Positions 43,330 to 53,298 of a stretch of DNA of 64,000 nt are shown here, piece after piece. The translations under genes and the position numbers were made by a program. Every line of letters starts with the position of its first letter. The first letter of the stretch is position 1. The stretch is from NCBI RefSeq assembly GCF_008692195.1, contig NZ_RXOM01000032.1:124001-188000 (forward strand), read 5' to 3'. This DNA comes from Salegentibacter sp. R32. GTDB taxonomy: Bacteria; Bacteroidota; Bacteroidia; Flavobacteriales; Flavobacteriaceae. Below the pieces are notes generated by a model. The model was not told the DNA's origin. It did no database searches and was given only the letters and a program-made list of their open reading frames with translations.

Positions 43330-45525
43330 TTAATAGCAATCCATTAGTAACTGACCTCGATTTTGGTAATCACTTAAGTTTTTCAATTTATGATTTTTAC
43401 AAATTTCAGTAAGCAATGCTAAAATTGCCTGCTGCATAAAAACAGAACCGCAGATCATAATTACTACGCCATTTTTTAGGTTTTCAGCAATTTCAGCAGC
43501 ATTTTCAGCCAATTGATCTTGAACATATCGTTGCTGATCTTCTCTTGAATACACCGGAATAAATTCTTGAAGTTGATTGGTTTCTAAAGCGGAATCAATA
43601 ATCGGCTTATAGTGTGTTAATGCTTGCTGGTCTCGCGCTCCCCAATAGAGTTGAGCAGCTATCTTTTTGGTGTTATGTGCCAACATTCCTAAGAACGGAG
43701 CAATCCCGGTTCCCGTGGCGATCATCATTATTTTTTTTGCCCGCTTCGGAAAGTAGAAAGCTTTATTTTTTAATCGAGAGGCTTGCAAAATTTCCCCTTC
43801 ATTTAAATCGTGAAGATAATTAGAACAAACTCCGTTGTTGTGCAATTTTATACTCAGTAAAATGTTATTTTCTAAAGTGATTCCTAAAGAATACAAGCGG
43901 TCGTGATGTTCTTTACCGGGGCTTACCGCCAGTAAATCTCCCGACTTCATTTTTTGTTTCTTTACCGGTTTTAATTCAACTAAAAAGCTTTGATGGTTGG
44001 GAATTAGTGCTGTTTTTCTCATTACCTGAAAAGCGACTTTTTTTCTTTTTTGAGTTTCGATTTCACCTTCAAACTTAGGAAGGTTTATCTCGCTCAATCG
44101 CCCCCATTGTGCTAACCATCGGTTAAACGATTCTGCCGATTTGTTGTTGATTGTGTGTAGCGACAAAAAGCAATTAGCATTTTCTTTTTCATCTAACAAC
44201 TGTTCTGTGGTGTAGGCAAATTTGCAAAAATCGGGATAAGCAAACGAGCCAAAACCAACTACACTATATTGAATCGGGTTTATGAATTGCGTTTCTTTCA
44301 GCTTTGCTTCAAATTTTGTGGCATTTGTTGGTGGTTCTCCAACGCCGTAAGTTGCTGTAAAAACGATGAGTTGCTGAAGGTTTTTAGGCACTTCAAATTC
44401 ATTCATTTGCGCAACAAAAGCTTTTACTCCTTTTTTCTGAAGTTCTTCCTGAAACCAAACCGCAAACTGCAATGTGCTTCCTGTTTCTGAACCTACTAAA
44501 ATAAGATGAGTACAGTCTTTGAGCTTAAACTTATTTTTGATTTTTGCAGCTTTTCTTTTGAATGTGATCTTAAATCCTGAGTAGATAAAAAACAATAAAC
44601 TCACGCAAGACAACAACAACACAAACGACCAGATGAAATTGCCTTCACCGGTGTGTAAATTGTAGCTATAATTAAAGAGTTTTTCACTTGCGGAAAGTAA
44701 ACTTTCGTCTAAAATTTCTCCGGTAAATTGGTTCACCGCGAAGCTTTCTTCCTGAAGTTGCAACACATAATAATCGTTCACCTCTGTTGAAAAAGGAAAC
44801 TCAATACTTTTAACTTCAGCAACCGAAGTGTTTTTAAAAATAGGAATTTCAGCAATTTCGAGTTGTGGTGTTGCACTAGTTTGTTCAGTATCAAATTCAG
44901 CATTAAAAATTGAGTGTTCTAAAATGTTGAATTGAAAAAGCGACAAATAAACTCCGGATAGACTGATGATGATGATTGGAATAAGAAATAATCTTCCTAA
45001 ATAAACGTGCCCGTATTGAAAGAAGTTTTCTTTTATAATTTTTGAAAATAGCTTTCGAAAACCTTGTTGGCGTTTCAGTAGAAGTATGAGTCCGCTGGCG
45101 CTAATTAAAAAGAGTAAAAATGAGGTGAGGCCAACAAAAAACCTTCCGGTGGTTTTTAAAAATAATGAACGGTGTAAGCTACGGGCAAACTGAAAAAAAG
45201 ACGATTCTTGCGCTAATTCTCCTACTTTTTCTCCCGTTTGCGGATTCACGTAAAACTCTGCCATCTCGCCATCTTCCGTAAGTACCGATGCCGAAACCCG
45301 CTGGTAATCATCTACTTTTACTCCAAAAACTTCTAGGTAATTTTCTTTTAAGTTTGAAATTAACGTGGCGGTAGTAGTTTCTTCAACAGGAAAAGTTTGC
45401 GTTTCTATTTCTTGCTGAATAGGCTCAAATGCTAAGACAATTCCGGTTAAGGAAGCAGTTAGTATAAACAAAAATGAAGATACGGCCAAAGCTAAATGAC
45501 TGTATCTCCAAACAGAAATAATCAT
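43330..45525 (-). CDS. PepSY-flavodoxin-FNR fusion: putative inner-membrane ferric reductase
   Basis: The 731-aa protein has a PepSY_TM part (about 1-325, four membrane segments, RSLHRSLFLKTTGRF), then a flavodoxin domain (340-480; LVGSETGSTLQFA, FTATYGVGEPPTN). A sulfite/P450-reductase-like FAD/NAD domain follows (495-731; DRLYSLGI, MMIATGTGIAPF). Electrons would pass from NAD(P)H via FAD and FMN across the membrane. With the TonB receptor and DUF4374 gene nearby, reductive iron release is the likely job, like XusC in Bacteroides but with its own electron supply. Confidence 0.85.
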   Translation of the reverse strand: MIISVWRYSHLALAVSSFLFILTASLTGIVLAFEPIQQEIETQTFPVEETTTATLISNLKENYLEVFGVKVDDYQRVSASVLTEDGEMAEFYVNPQTGEKVGELAQESSFFQFARSLHRSLFLKTTGRFFVGLTSFLLFLISASGLILLLKRQQGFRKLFSKIIKENFFQYGHVYLGRLFLIPIIIISLSGVYLSLFQFNILEHSIFNAEFDTEQTSATPQLEIAEIPIFKNTSVAEVKSIEFPFSTEVNDYYVLQLQEESFAVNQFTGEILDESLLSASEKLFNYSYNLHTGEGNFIWSFVLLLSCVSLLFFIYSGFKITFKRKAAKIKNKFKLKDCTHLILVGSETGSTLQFAVWFQEELQKKGVKAFVAQMNEFEVPKNLQQLIVFTATYGVGEPPTNATKFEAKLKETQFINPIQYSVVGFGSFAYPDFCKFAYTTEQLLDEKENANCFLSLHTINNKSAESFNRWLAQWGRLSEINLPKFEGEIETQKRKKVAFQVMRKTALIPNHQSFLVELKPVKKQKMKSGDLLAVSPGKEHHDRLYSLGITLENNILLSIKLHNNGVCSNYLHDLNEGEILQASRLKNKAFYFPKRAKKIMMIATGTGIAPFLGMLAHNTKKIAAQLYWGARDQQALTHYKPIIDSALETNQLQEFIPVYSREDQQRYVQDQLAENAAEIAENLKNGVVIMICGSVFMQQAILALLTEICKNHKLKNLSDYQNRGQLLMDCY

Positions 45526-45537
45526 TTAAAAATGATT

Positions 45538-46044
45538 TTAATTCGCAATTAATCTCACGTAACGAATGTAACCCGAACCGTCGAATTTTCCTTTTAAATT
45601 TTCTTGGGTAAGTTCTACTTCCAGATCTTTTTTATGGTAATCTTGATCTTCAACGGCACTTTCAAAACGAAGTTTGTAGTGTTTTCCAATTTTATCTTCA
45701 GGAATTTCAAAAGCGATAATCGATCGTGCTCCAGGGTTGATGGTTGCTCCACTTATGGCATCGATATTTTCTTTACCATTTTTACCCAATTGATCCCACC
45801 ATTCTTTTAAGGTGTTATACCATTCATCATCTTGACCTTGCATATACAAGGTTTGTTGGTATTTTTCATTTTCATCTACAATAGAAACCACGACATAAGG
45901 CTTTTTACCTGAATAATTTTTAAGCTGTAATAAGCATTTTACTGTAGTTGCTTTGGCTTTATTTTCGTGTTGAGGAGATGTAAATGCGAATAACATATAA
46001 GCAGTTAAGCAAACTGTTACACTCGTTAAAATATACTTTTTCAT
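45538..46044 (-). CDS. DUF2271 periplasmic protein
   Basis: The 168-aa protein has a signal peptide (1-21, YMLFAFTSP). The DUF2271 core is seen in KPYVVVSIVDENEKYQQTLYM, then DAISGATINPGARSII and a C-terminal KFDGSGYIRYVRLI. It is usually encoded next to PepSY-type iron-reduction genes, as here (12 bases upstream of the PepSY gene). Its molecular role is unknown. Confidence 0.82.
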   Translation of the reverse strand: MKKYILTSVTVCLTAYMLFAFTSPQHENKAKATTVKCLLQLKNYSGKKPYVVVSIVDENEKYQQTLYMQGQDDEWYNTLKEWWDQLGKNGKENIDAISGATINPGARSIIAFEIPEDKIGKHYKLRFESAVEDQDYHKKDLEVELTQENLKGKFDGSGYIRYVRLIAN

Positions 46045-46101
46045 TTTTTCAATTTTTTCTTGTTACTACAAATTTCACTCTACTATTGAAAACTTGCTGA
46101 A

Positions 46102-47601
46102 TTACTTTAAAAACTCTAACGATTCTCCGCTATTTGCTAATACTTCATTTTCTTTTGCTAGATCGTATGCACTTTCTTCAAACTCTGTAGTGATTTTTTT
46201 GTCGGCGCCAACCGCTAATAAATACTTTAAAATTTCTGTGTTTTTTGAGTTTAAAGCAGCTAATAATAAGGCCGTGTTCCCTTCATTATTTTTAGCATTT
46301 ACATTAACACCCCATTCTGCTGCTTTTTGCGTTAAAGCCAAATTATTGTTTTGAACGGCAATGTGCAATAAGGTACTTCCGTTTGGTTGAGGTTGGTTAA
46401 CTTTTAATCCGTTTTCTTTTAGCAACGAAAGTTTTTCTTTGCTGGGAGGGATAACCCCTCCATCTCTAGTACGTTTCCCCGAGGTGGCCCAATAATAGAC
46501 TAAGTTGTTACCATCGTTATCTTCTAAATTAAGTTTTGCTCCTTTTTTGATTAAGTACGCCACAACTTCATCTGAATTTCCTCTTACCGCAAGCATCAAA
46601 GCGGTTTGTCCTTCCTCATTTTGATGATTAATATCTTCTGTTTTAGATGCTAAAAGTTTTACAATTTCTAAGGTGTTTCCTTCAGCTGCATTAATTAATG
46701 CATTATTCCCTTCTGCATTAGTTTGGTTAGCATCGACTCCTTTTTCTAAGAAAAACCTAAGAAGTGAGGCATCTTCATTTCTTCGACTTAATAAAATTAG
46801 TGGTGTTTCTCCGTTTTTATTCACCACGTTAGGATCAATCCCTTTTTCAACTAAAAATTCAAACGTTTCGAGTTTTGGAGTTGCCCCACGAATGCCTTGA
46901 CTGGCCACAAGAATAGCATTTCCGCCCAATTTATTTTTAGATTGGTAATCAATTCCTTTTTTTATAAGTGCATCCATGACGTCAATATTTCCACCTTTGG
47001 CAGCATAACTAAAGGCACTGTTCCCTTCGTTGTCTTTGCTGTTTAGATCGAGCCCTTTTTTCTGAAAGTAATCGATTATCTCTAAATCTTTCAACCGTTG
47101 CATAATGAGCAGGATTGCGGTAGCTCCGCCTTTATTTTTCTGTTGAATGGAAAGACCGTTATCGGTTAAATAGTCGTAAATTCTGTGGTCTTCAACTCCG
47201 GCATAAGCCGCAAAAGTGATAGCTCCATAACCGTGTGTCCCTTTAGAATTGACATCGGCACCGTGATCTACTAAATATTTAACAATGGGGTAATTTCCGG
47301 CGTAGGCTGCCCACACCAAATAGCTTCTTCCATCATGGGTGCGTGTGTTTATATCAACACCATCTAGAGAAAGTAAATATTCGATATCTTCTGTGGGAGC
47401 ACCCGCAAGAATCGCGATAGTGATTCCATCAAAATGAAAATCGTTAAACTCTTTAGGATCATTTCCGGCTTGGAGGTTTGATTTTACTTCTTCTACGGAA
47501 GGTTTTTGAGACCAAAAATCCCGTTGTAAGAAAATATTGTCTTGTGCAAAAATGCCAGAAGACATGAAGACTAAAACGGTAATTGTAAGTATGTTTTTCA
47601 T
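46102..47601 (-). CDS. Secreted ankyrin-repeat protein
   Basis: I choose the ATG at 47601 (MKNILTITVLVFM) because it starts a clean signal peptide ending FAQ; this gives 499 aa. At least twelve ankyrin repeats fill the protein, for example GRSYLVWAAYAGNYPIVKYL, NSAFSYAAKGGNIDVMDALI, GNNALINAAEGNTLEIVKLL and GQTALMLAVRGNSDEVVAYL. It is placed in the periplasm between the DUF4374 and DUF2271 genes. Ankyrins bind other proteins, so a role in holding the reductase or receptor parts together is possible but not shown. Confidence 0.85.
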   Translation of the reverse strand: MKNILTITVLVFMSSGIFAQDNIFLQRDFWSQKPSVEEVKSNLQAGNDPKEFNDFHFDGITIAILAGAPTEDIEYLLSLDGVDINTRTHDGRSYLVWAAYAGNYPIVKYLVDHGADVNSKGTHGYGAITFAAYAGVEDHRIYDYLTDNGLSIQQKNKGGATAILLIMQRLKDLEIIDYFQKKGLDLNSKDNEGNSAFSYAAKGGNIDVMDALIKKGIDYQSKNKLGGNAILVASQGIRGATPKLETFEFLVEKGIDPNVVNKNGETPLILLSRRNEDASLLRFFLEKGVDANQTNAEGNNALINAAEGNTLEIVKLLASKTEDINHQNEEGQTALMLAVRGNSDEVVAYLIKKGAKLNLEDNDGNNLVYYWATSGKRTRDGGVIPPSKEKLSLLKENGLKVNQPQPNGSTLLHIAVQNNNLALTQKAAEWGVNVNAKNNEGNTALLLAALNSKNTEILKYLLAVGADKKITTEFEESAYDLAKENEVLANSGESLEFLK

Positions 47602-47715
47602 TTCTTTTTCTTTTTTAATTGCAGTTTTTCGTATACTCAAAAATAAAGCTTTTATAAACACATTCAGCCTAAACTTACTTTAGGCTGAATGTTGAGTGGC
47701 TATTCAAATAAATCC

Positions 47716-48981
47716 CTATTCATTAGATAATTTTCCGATGGCACTGATGCTTTCTGCAACAACTTCTGTACCTGCAGTCATGGTATTATTATCGGTATTT
47801 AAAATATATAAACGGGGATAACCTTCTGTTTCAATAGGGAAAACTACTTGATTCTTGTCTGTATCTACATAAGGGGTTCCTATACCGGTTATGTTTGAAG
47901 GAACGCCGGTTTCTACCCAATTAAAAGATTGATCGATTACGTTTATTACAGCAAACCTGTTACGTATATCTCCCGGGGTAGTAGTGGCCGAACCTTCGTC
48001 AGAAAACATTCTTAATACAAAGGTATTATCTCCTACGTAATAAGTTCTGTATAGCTTATACCCTCCGGAAGCTTCACTAATATTGAAGAAATAATCTTCA
48101 TCAAATTCCATGGTTCCGTTATTGATTTTTAAAATTCCGGAAGGAACATCAGGGGCATCGATAGCGGAGGAGAATACATAAATATCTCCGTTTTCAACCG
48201 GCTCGATCCCTGTTTCTCCTTGAGAACGTTGTTGCCCGGCTACGTTGCCTGTTCTACCTTCATCGATAATTCTTTGTTGCAATTCTAAATCTTCATTGTA
48301 AACAGCGATTTTGGTAGAATTGTTAAAATCACTATTGAATGCATTATCTTCCCCATCTGATCCGGCTTTAATGGTTCTATAACCTACCAATACTTGACCG
48401 TTATATTCTGTGATATCTGTAATGTAGGCATATTCGCCGTTATTGGCCAATTCTTCCGTATCAACGGTGATAGGCCCGGTGACGCCTTGCGTTTCTCCAT
48501 TGATTTTATAAAAAGTAGAAACAGCTTCTATGTAATTTCTAGAAGAATATTGCACGAACATTTCATCTCCAATAATTCCTCTACTTTGGATGGAAACCTG
48601 TAAATCTAATTCGTTACGCCCTTCCAAGTCTCCTTCTTCATTTAAAATATAAGATTGTGTGGTACCCGGATCTCCTTGTCTATATACAAAAGAATAAGCT
48701 GCTACATCTTTAAAAAAATACCAAGATGGTGTCCCTACTACTTGTAAACCATCACCTACAATAGATAATTCTCCTTCAGAAATATCTTCTGTAGTTAATA
48801 AATATGAGTTTTCTTCTGAAGTGGCTGCCACTACATATTGTTCTGAACCATTACTACTAGAACCCGAACCTCCTCCTGTGCTACTAACATCATCATCGTC
48901 GTCACTACAAGAAGTAAAACCCAGTACTGCGGCTAAAGCAAAGGACAAATAAAGTTTTTTGTTTAATAAAGTTTTCATCAT
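47716..48981 (-). CDS. DUF4374 lipoprotein, XusB-like siderophore-binding protein
   Basis: The 421-aa lipoprotein has its lipid Cys in GFTSCSDDDDD near residue 26, with a long acidic/Ser/Gly run (surface export signal). The rest is beta-rich with repeated blade-like segments (YVVAATSEENSYLLTTEDI, GSEQ, FPIETEGYPRLYILNTDNN), as in the DUF4374 beta-propeller. In Bacteroides thetaiotaomicron a protein of this family, XusB, captures ferric enterobactin next to the TonB receptor XusA. It lies 15 bases after the frameshifted receptor gene. Confidence 0.82.
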   Translation of the reverse strand: MMKTLLNKKLYLSFALAAVLGFTSCSDDDDDVSSTGGGSGSSSNGSEQYVVAATSEENSYLLTTEDISEGELSIVGDGLQVVGTPSWYFFKDVAAYSFVYRQGDPGTTQSYILNEEGDLEGRNELDLQVSIQSRGIIGDEMFVQYSSRNYIEAVSTFYKINGETQGVTGPITVDTEELANNGEYAYITDITEYNGQVLVGYRTIKAGSDGEDNAFNSDFNNSTKIAVYNEDLELQQRIIDEGRTGNVAGQQRSQGETGIEPVENGDIYVFSSAIDAPDVPSGILKINNGTMEFDEDYFFNISEASGGYKLYRTYYVGDNTFVLRMFSDEGSATTTPGDIRNRFAVINVIDQSFNWVETGVPSNITGIGTPYVDTDKNQVVFPIETEGYPRLYILNTDNNTMTAGTEVVAESISAIGKLSNE

Positions 48982-48996
48982 TGTTATTGGTTTTAA

Positions 48997-51373
48997 TTAA
49001 AATTTATCTAAAAAATATCTGAGTTTTATGGCAAAACTTCTGCCTGGTTTTTCCAAACCGATATTGTCGTAGAGGTTTTCATCTAAAATGTTTCTACATT
49101 CTAAAGAGATATTGTATTTACCGTTTTTTAAACTATAATTAAGATAGAAATCGTGGGCAATTTGCGTAGGCACCGAGCGTGCAGAATTTTTGCTGCCTAA
49201 GCCGGGGTAATCTAGGGTAAACTCGTGAATATAGAGTAAACTGTAATTAAAACTTAAGACATCTTGCTGTTGCCAAATATTATTGAAATAAAACGCAAAG
49301 CCTGCATTACCATATAAATGTGGTGTATTTGGAATACGCAAATCGTAATAAATATTCTCTACGGTTTTGCCTTGTTTGTATTTTAATTTATTACGAATAT
49401 TTTGATAGGTAAGACTCGCATTAGCCGTAAAAAAATTGCCATAACCATATCTTGCTTCTACATCGATACCGCGATTTTTTACCAAAGCTTCGTTTATAGA
49501 TTGTGCTTCTCCATCGGCAGAAGTTTGCCTTCTTATAAAATCTTTAATATCTCTATAAATAAAACTAGCATCAAAGTTTAAATACTGATTTTTGGTTAGT
49601 TCCCAGTTGTAATTGGCTCCTATATTTAAGTTGTCGCTATTTTCAGGTTTTAAATCGGGATTGCCCAATTCAAAATTACTTCCGTTACCAAACAGTTCCC
49701 TTCCGGTAGGTAAACGATATGCTTTTTCATAAGAAGCTTTTACTTGTAAAGCCTCTGTTAAAAAATAAGATGATGCTAAGCCATACCCGTAAGTATCTGT
49801 AGTTTTAGTGAATTTTTCATAATTCCCTACTGCTTCAGGATCGGCATATTGATTAACTTTATTACTGTAATATTTTCCGAAAAGGGAAGTGCTCCAAGCT
49901 TCATTGGGCTGAAATTTATACCCTAAACCTAAAATGTTTTTTATATTTTCGTTTGGGTAATCGTCTGCCGGACTCGGTTCTACTTCATTTTTTCCTTTTC
50001 TAGAGAAAATATTTACCACATTATTTAAGGTGATGGCGTGTTTTTCTTTAAAAGTATAAGTGGCATTAGCATTTACACTTCCGTTTCTATTTCTAAAAAA
50101 CCTTCGGGTGTATTGATATTCCCCTTTTTCATCTTTCACCACATAATCACCTAACCAATTGTAATTTCTGTTGGTATCATCGATATAAGAAGATTCCCCA
50201 AAATTGTAGTTGGCCTGTAATGAAACATCTAAATTATGAGTAAATAAATCTTTCTTTCTATAGGTTAAAGAAGGCATTAAGGTTTCTGCTGTTTCATGAA
50301 TTTGCCCGAAAGCGATATTCAATATAAGCGGGATGTTGAACTTCATTATATTCATCTGCATATGTGAAGCCTAATAATAATTGATCTGCAAAGGACTTAT
50401 TCACCAATCCAATTTTCCCCATTAGAGTATAGTTGCGGTACATATCATGAAACCTTCGCACCTCTCTAGTGGTACCGTCAAATTGAGATTGGTTTTCACC
50501 TGTTAATTCTGCAATACCAACATTTACCTTATAATCGTTATCAGAATAATTTTGGTAAGCGGTGAGCCTAGCCGTAAAACCAGAGTCTGAAGTGTAAGCG
50601 GTGTTTAAAAAAGACTTATGAGTGTTGAAGGAACCATAAGAGTAAGAGGCATCTACAAAATTTTGCTTGCCGTCTTCGGTTACAATATTGATGGCTCCGC
50701 CCAATGCATCTGCCCCAAAATTAATGGGCACCACGCCTTTATAAACTTCAATGCGTTTTGCAAGGTTTATAGGTATGTTATTGATGCTGAAAGCTGAATT
50801 AAAACCTTCCATTGGAACCCCGTCTAAAAACAACTTTACATGGCGGCCTGTAAACCCATTTAGCATAATATTAGCATTAGAACCTACACCGCCATCTCTT
50901 CGAACACGCACACCGGAAACACGTTCTAAAGCCTGAGCAACATCTAACGTAGTGTTATGCAAAGCTTTTGCATCAAGTGCAGATACATTATAAGAAGATT
51001 CTTCTACTTCTTGCAATGCAGATTTGCCCAAAATGTTTACATCATCGAGTGTCATATTGGGATCTTCTTTTAACTGAAAATCTAATTCTATATGTGCATG
51101 GCGGGAAACCTCTATTTCCTTAATCTGTTCTAAATATCCAAGTCCGTTAGCCGAAATTCTATATGTACCTTTTGGTAAGTTTATTTTAAATTTTCCTTTT
51201 CCGTTAGTTTCAGAGAAATAAGTTTGATTAATTACGTAAACGAATATTCCTGGCAATGCTTCTCCTGAAACATTAGTAATGGTTCCATTAACAATTGACT
51301 GCTTATTGTTTTGAGCCGCTGTAGGATGCACTAACAGTAAAACTGGAATAAGAAAAGAAAAATATAACTTCAA
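48997..51373 (-). pseudogene. TonB-dependent siderophore-type receptor with single-base frameshift
   Basis: Two minus-strand frames encode one receptor. The first (51373-50294) has the signal peptide (TAAQ), a carboxypeptidase-like domain and the plug (IMLNGFTGRHVKLFLDGVP, VYKGVVPINFGADALGGA), and it runs out of frame after EVQHPAY. The second resumes at IAFGQIHETAETLMP and covers the barrel to the terminal YFLDKF. Removing one T from the pair at 50321-50322 (AA on plus) restores AYMNIAFG and a continuous product of about 791 aa. It could be a real mutation, a phase switch or a sequencing error. Neighbours point to a xenosiderophore receptor. Confidence 0.88.
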
Positions 51374-51476
51374 CTTTGTTTTTATTTAAACTGATTTTAA
51401 ATAACTTGTGCAAAAGTATTTTATCTTATTCCTGAACGGTTTCGGTTTTGGAAAAAAAAATAATGGAAACAGAATT

Positions 51477-52439
51477 ATGTATATTCATTCTAAATTAAAA
51501 AATATTGGCTTTTCTCTTTTTAATCTTAATTTAAAAGATGTAACTGGTTTTAAATCAAAGACTATCACTTGTAAGCCAAAAGATTGGTTAGAGATTAACT
51601 GCTCTTTACAATACACTCAGAACTTCTGTATTATAAATACTCACTTTAATAACACCCAAAACTTATTAGATGTTTTTTGTATAGAAGGAGAATATTTTCA
51701 AATTTCGTTAGTTGGTAAAGGAAATTCAAGTCTCGAAAATCCTATCAATGAGGAACATATTCATCCCGGGAATATCCAATTTACCTTTCAACATTCTTCT
51801 TCATGGGAAATTTTGATGCCGGCTAACACATCCACCCATTATACCTCAGTTATTTTGTCTAAAGATTTTTATATAGCCTTACTGAAGGGTGAAAAATGGA
51901 TTTCCCAAGATACTTTATATAAAAAAGTAATTTCTCAAGATTACCTTAAAATAGGTGAGCGTAAGTTTCCAATTACTTTCTCGATGCAACAGATTTTACA
52001 TCAGGTTAGTGAGTGTACATTCCCTAATGAATTTAAGGAAGATTATTTTAAACTGAAATTAAAAGAGCTGTTTTATGTATATTTTCTTCAGCAACAACTC
52101 CAATCGCCAATTTCCGGAATTTCTGAAGACACCATACAAAAAGTAAAAAATGCAAAAGCGTATTTAACTACAAATTTTCATAAAACGCCCACTATAAAAG
52201 AAATTTCCAGAAAAGTATTATTGAACGAACAAGCTCTGAAAACTTCTTTTAAAGAAATTTACGGAACCACAATTAGGGGATACGCTATTCAATTAAAAAT
52301 GAAAAAATCCCTCGGTTTATTAAAAGATCATACGGTGAATGAAATTAGCAATATTTTAGGCTATAAAAGTACCTCGCATTTTATTATGATGTTTAAAAAG
52401 TACTATGGCTATACCCCAAAACAGGTTTTAAAAAAATAA
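51477..52439 (+). CDS. AraC-family regulator, PchR-like
   Basis: The 320-aa protein starts at ATG 51477 (MYIHSKLKNIGF); an in-frame GTG at 51408 would add 23 residues but sits only 35 bases from the divergent receptor gene. The N-terminal ~210 residues are the ligand-sensing part with HPGNIQFTFQHSSSWEILMPA. The C-terminal ~100 are two helix-turn-helix motifs (TIKEISRKVLLNEQAL, and ISNILGYKSTSHFIMMFKKYYGYTP). PchR-like activators bind ferric siderophore and induce receptor genes. The divergent TonB receptor is its probable target. Confidence 0.85.
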   Translation: MYIHSKLKNIGFSLFNLNLKDVTGFKSKTITCKPKDWLEINCSLQYTQNFCIINTHFNNTQNLLDVFCIEGEYFQISLVGKGNSSLENPINEEHIHPGNIQFTFQHSSSWEILMPANTSTHYTSVILSKDFYIALLKGEKWISQDTLYKKVISQDYLKIGERKFPITFSMQQILHQVSECTFPNEFKEDYFKLKLKELFYVYFLQQQLQSPISGISEDTIQKVKNAKAYLTTNFHKTPTIKEISRKVLLNEQALKTSFKEIYGTTIRGYAIQLKMKKSLGLLKDHTVNEISNILGYKSTSHFIMMFKKYYGYTPKQVLKK

Positions 52440-52695
52440 AAGGAAAGAGTTTGTTTTTATAAAAAAATCAATGCTACTATGATTAATTGATGAGATAATA
52501 GACTTAGTTGAGATCCGTAGTACATTAAGAAATTAAAATTAGTCAGGTCGATTTTAAGAAGCGGAACGAAGCAAAATTGTTTGAGAACTTAATTTTAGCT
52601 TCAAGACCGTCAAGGAGTAAAAATAGTAAAATGTACCAGTGATAGGTATAGTAAATTTAGACGTTTTTTTCATCTGCTAAAAAAAGAGTATAAAA
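52440..52695. other. 256-base intergenic region, possible repeat remnant
   Basis: No gene is seen. Around 52540-52680 the phrases GAAGCGGAACGAAGCAAAAT and CAAGACCGTCAAGG resemble pieces of dispersed non-coding repeats I associate with Flavobacteriia, but I cannot prove this. No long inverted repeat or promoter with good spacing stands out. Confidence 0.3.
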
Positions 52696-53004
52696 TTAAA
52701 TTTTAAGATTAGGTATGGTTTTAATCAACTCTACATTTTGGTTATGTTCCGCACTATAGGTCATTACTAAAGTTCCTTTACTCCCGTCTTTAGCCTCAAT
52801 AGCAAAAACAATAACTTGATTTTCCGGATCAGTATCCTCATCAAATCGATAGGAATCCACTATAGTAAGATCTTGGGGTAGGTATTCCTTCCTCGAAAAG
52901 TTCCCAATAATTTTATCACCTTCCGCTTCAAAATCTTCTTCATATCCTTCTTTAGTTAGGGAGTCTACTGCTTGAGAAAGCGTATCGAAATTTCTAGTAT
53001 ACAT
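52696..53004 (-). CDS. Small conserved Bacteroidota protein (102 aa)
   Basis: The product starts MYTRNFDTLSQAVDSLTKEGY and has an alpha-beta pattern with FRFDEDTDPENQ-like (YRFDEDTDPENQ) and VIVFAIEAKDGSKGTLV. I recognise it as the family often labelled 'phosphoribosylpyrophosphate synthetase' in Flavobacteriia. That label is unlikely to be right, as there is no PRPP-binding motif and the protein is far too short. It is found near stress genes, as here. Confidence 0.65.
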   Translation of the reverse strand: MYTRNFDTLSQAVDSLTKEGYEEDFEAEGDKIIGNFSRKEYLPQDLTIVDSYRFDEDTDPENQVIVFAIEAKDGSKGTLVMTYSAEHNQNVELIKTIPNLKI

Positions 53005-53298
53005 AGATTTATTTTTTTAAGTTCTTAGTGATCCATTTAATTTAAGGACATTCTTTCTTTGGATAAGTTAAATATTTTTTTGAATGTAATTTACGTCGTT
53101 AGAATAACTTACTTTCCTTCATTAAATTTAAGAAAAAAATAATTTTAAAGAATTAATTTATAACCAAATTTTTTGGAAAGTGTTTCCATCCTAATTTTAA
53201 AAAGTGGAAATTATGTGGGAGTGAAAAAGCTTTTTTCTAATAAAGCTTTATTGGATATTGAATTGATATCCAGTAAATTTATAATTAAAACGAAGGTG

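Noticed and set aside
46102-47661. Longer start for the ankyrin gene at 47661
   Set aside because: It would bury the signal peptide, which begins at 47601.
51408-51476. GTG start for the AraC regulator
   Set aside because: It is 35 bases from the divergent receptor start, leaving no room for promoters, and the extra residues are not family-like.
52696-53004. Phosphoribosylpyrophosphate synthetase
   Set aside because: The label is common for this small family, but the protein has no PRPP-binding motif and is one third of the needed length.
53173-53298. 42-residue N-terminal extension of the universal stress protein
   Set aside because: The Usp fold begins at MKNILLLTD; the extension has no similarity to the family.
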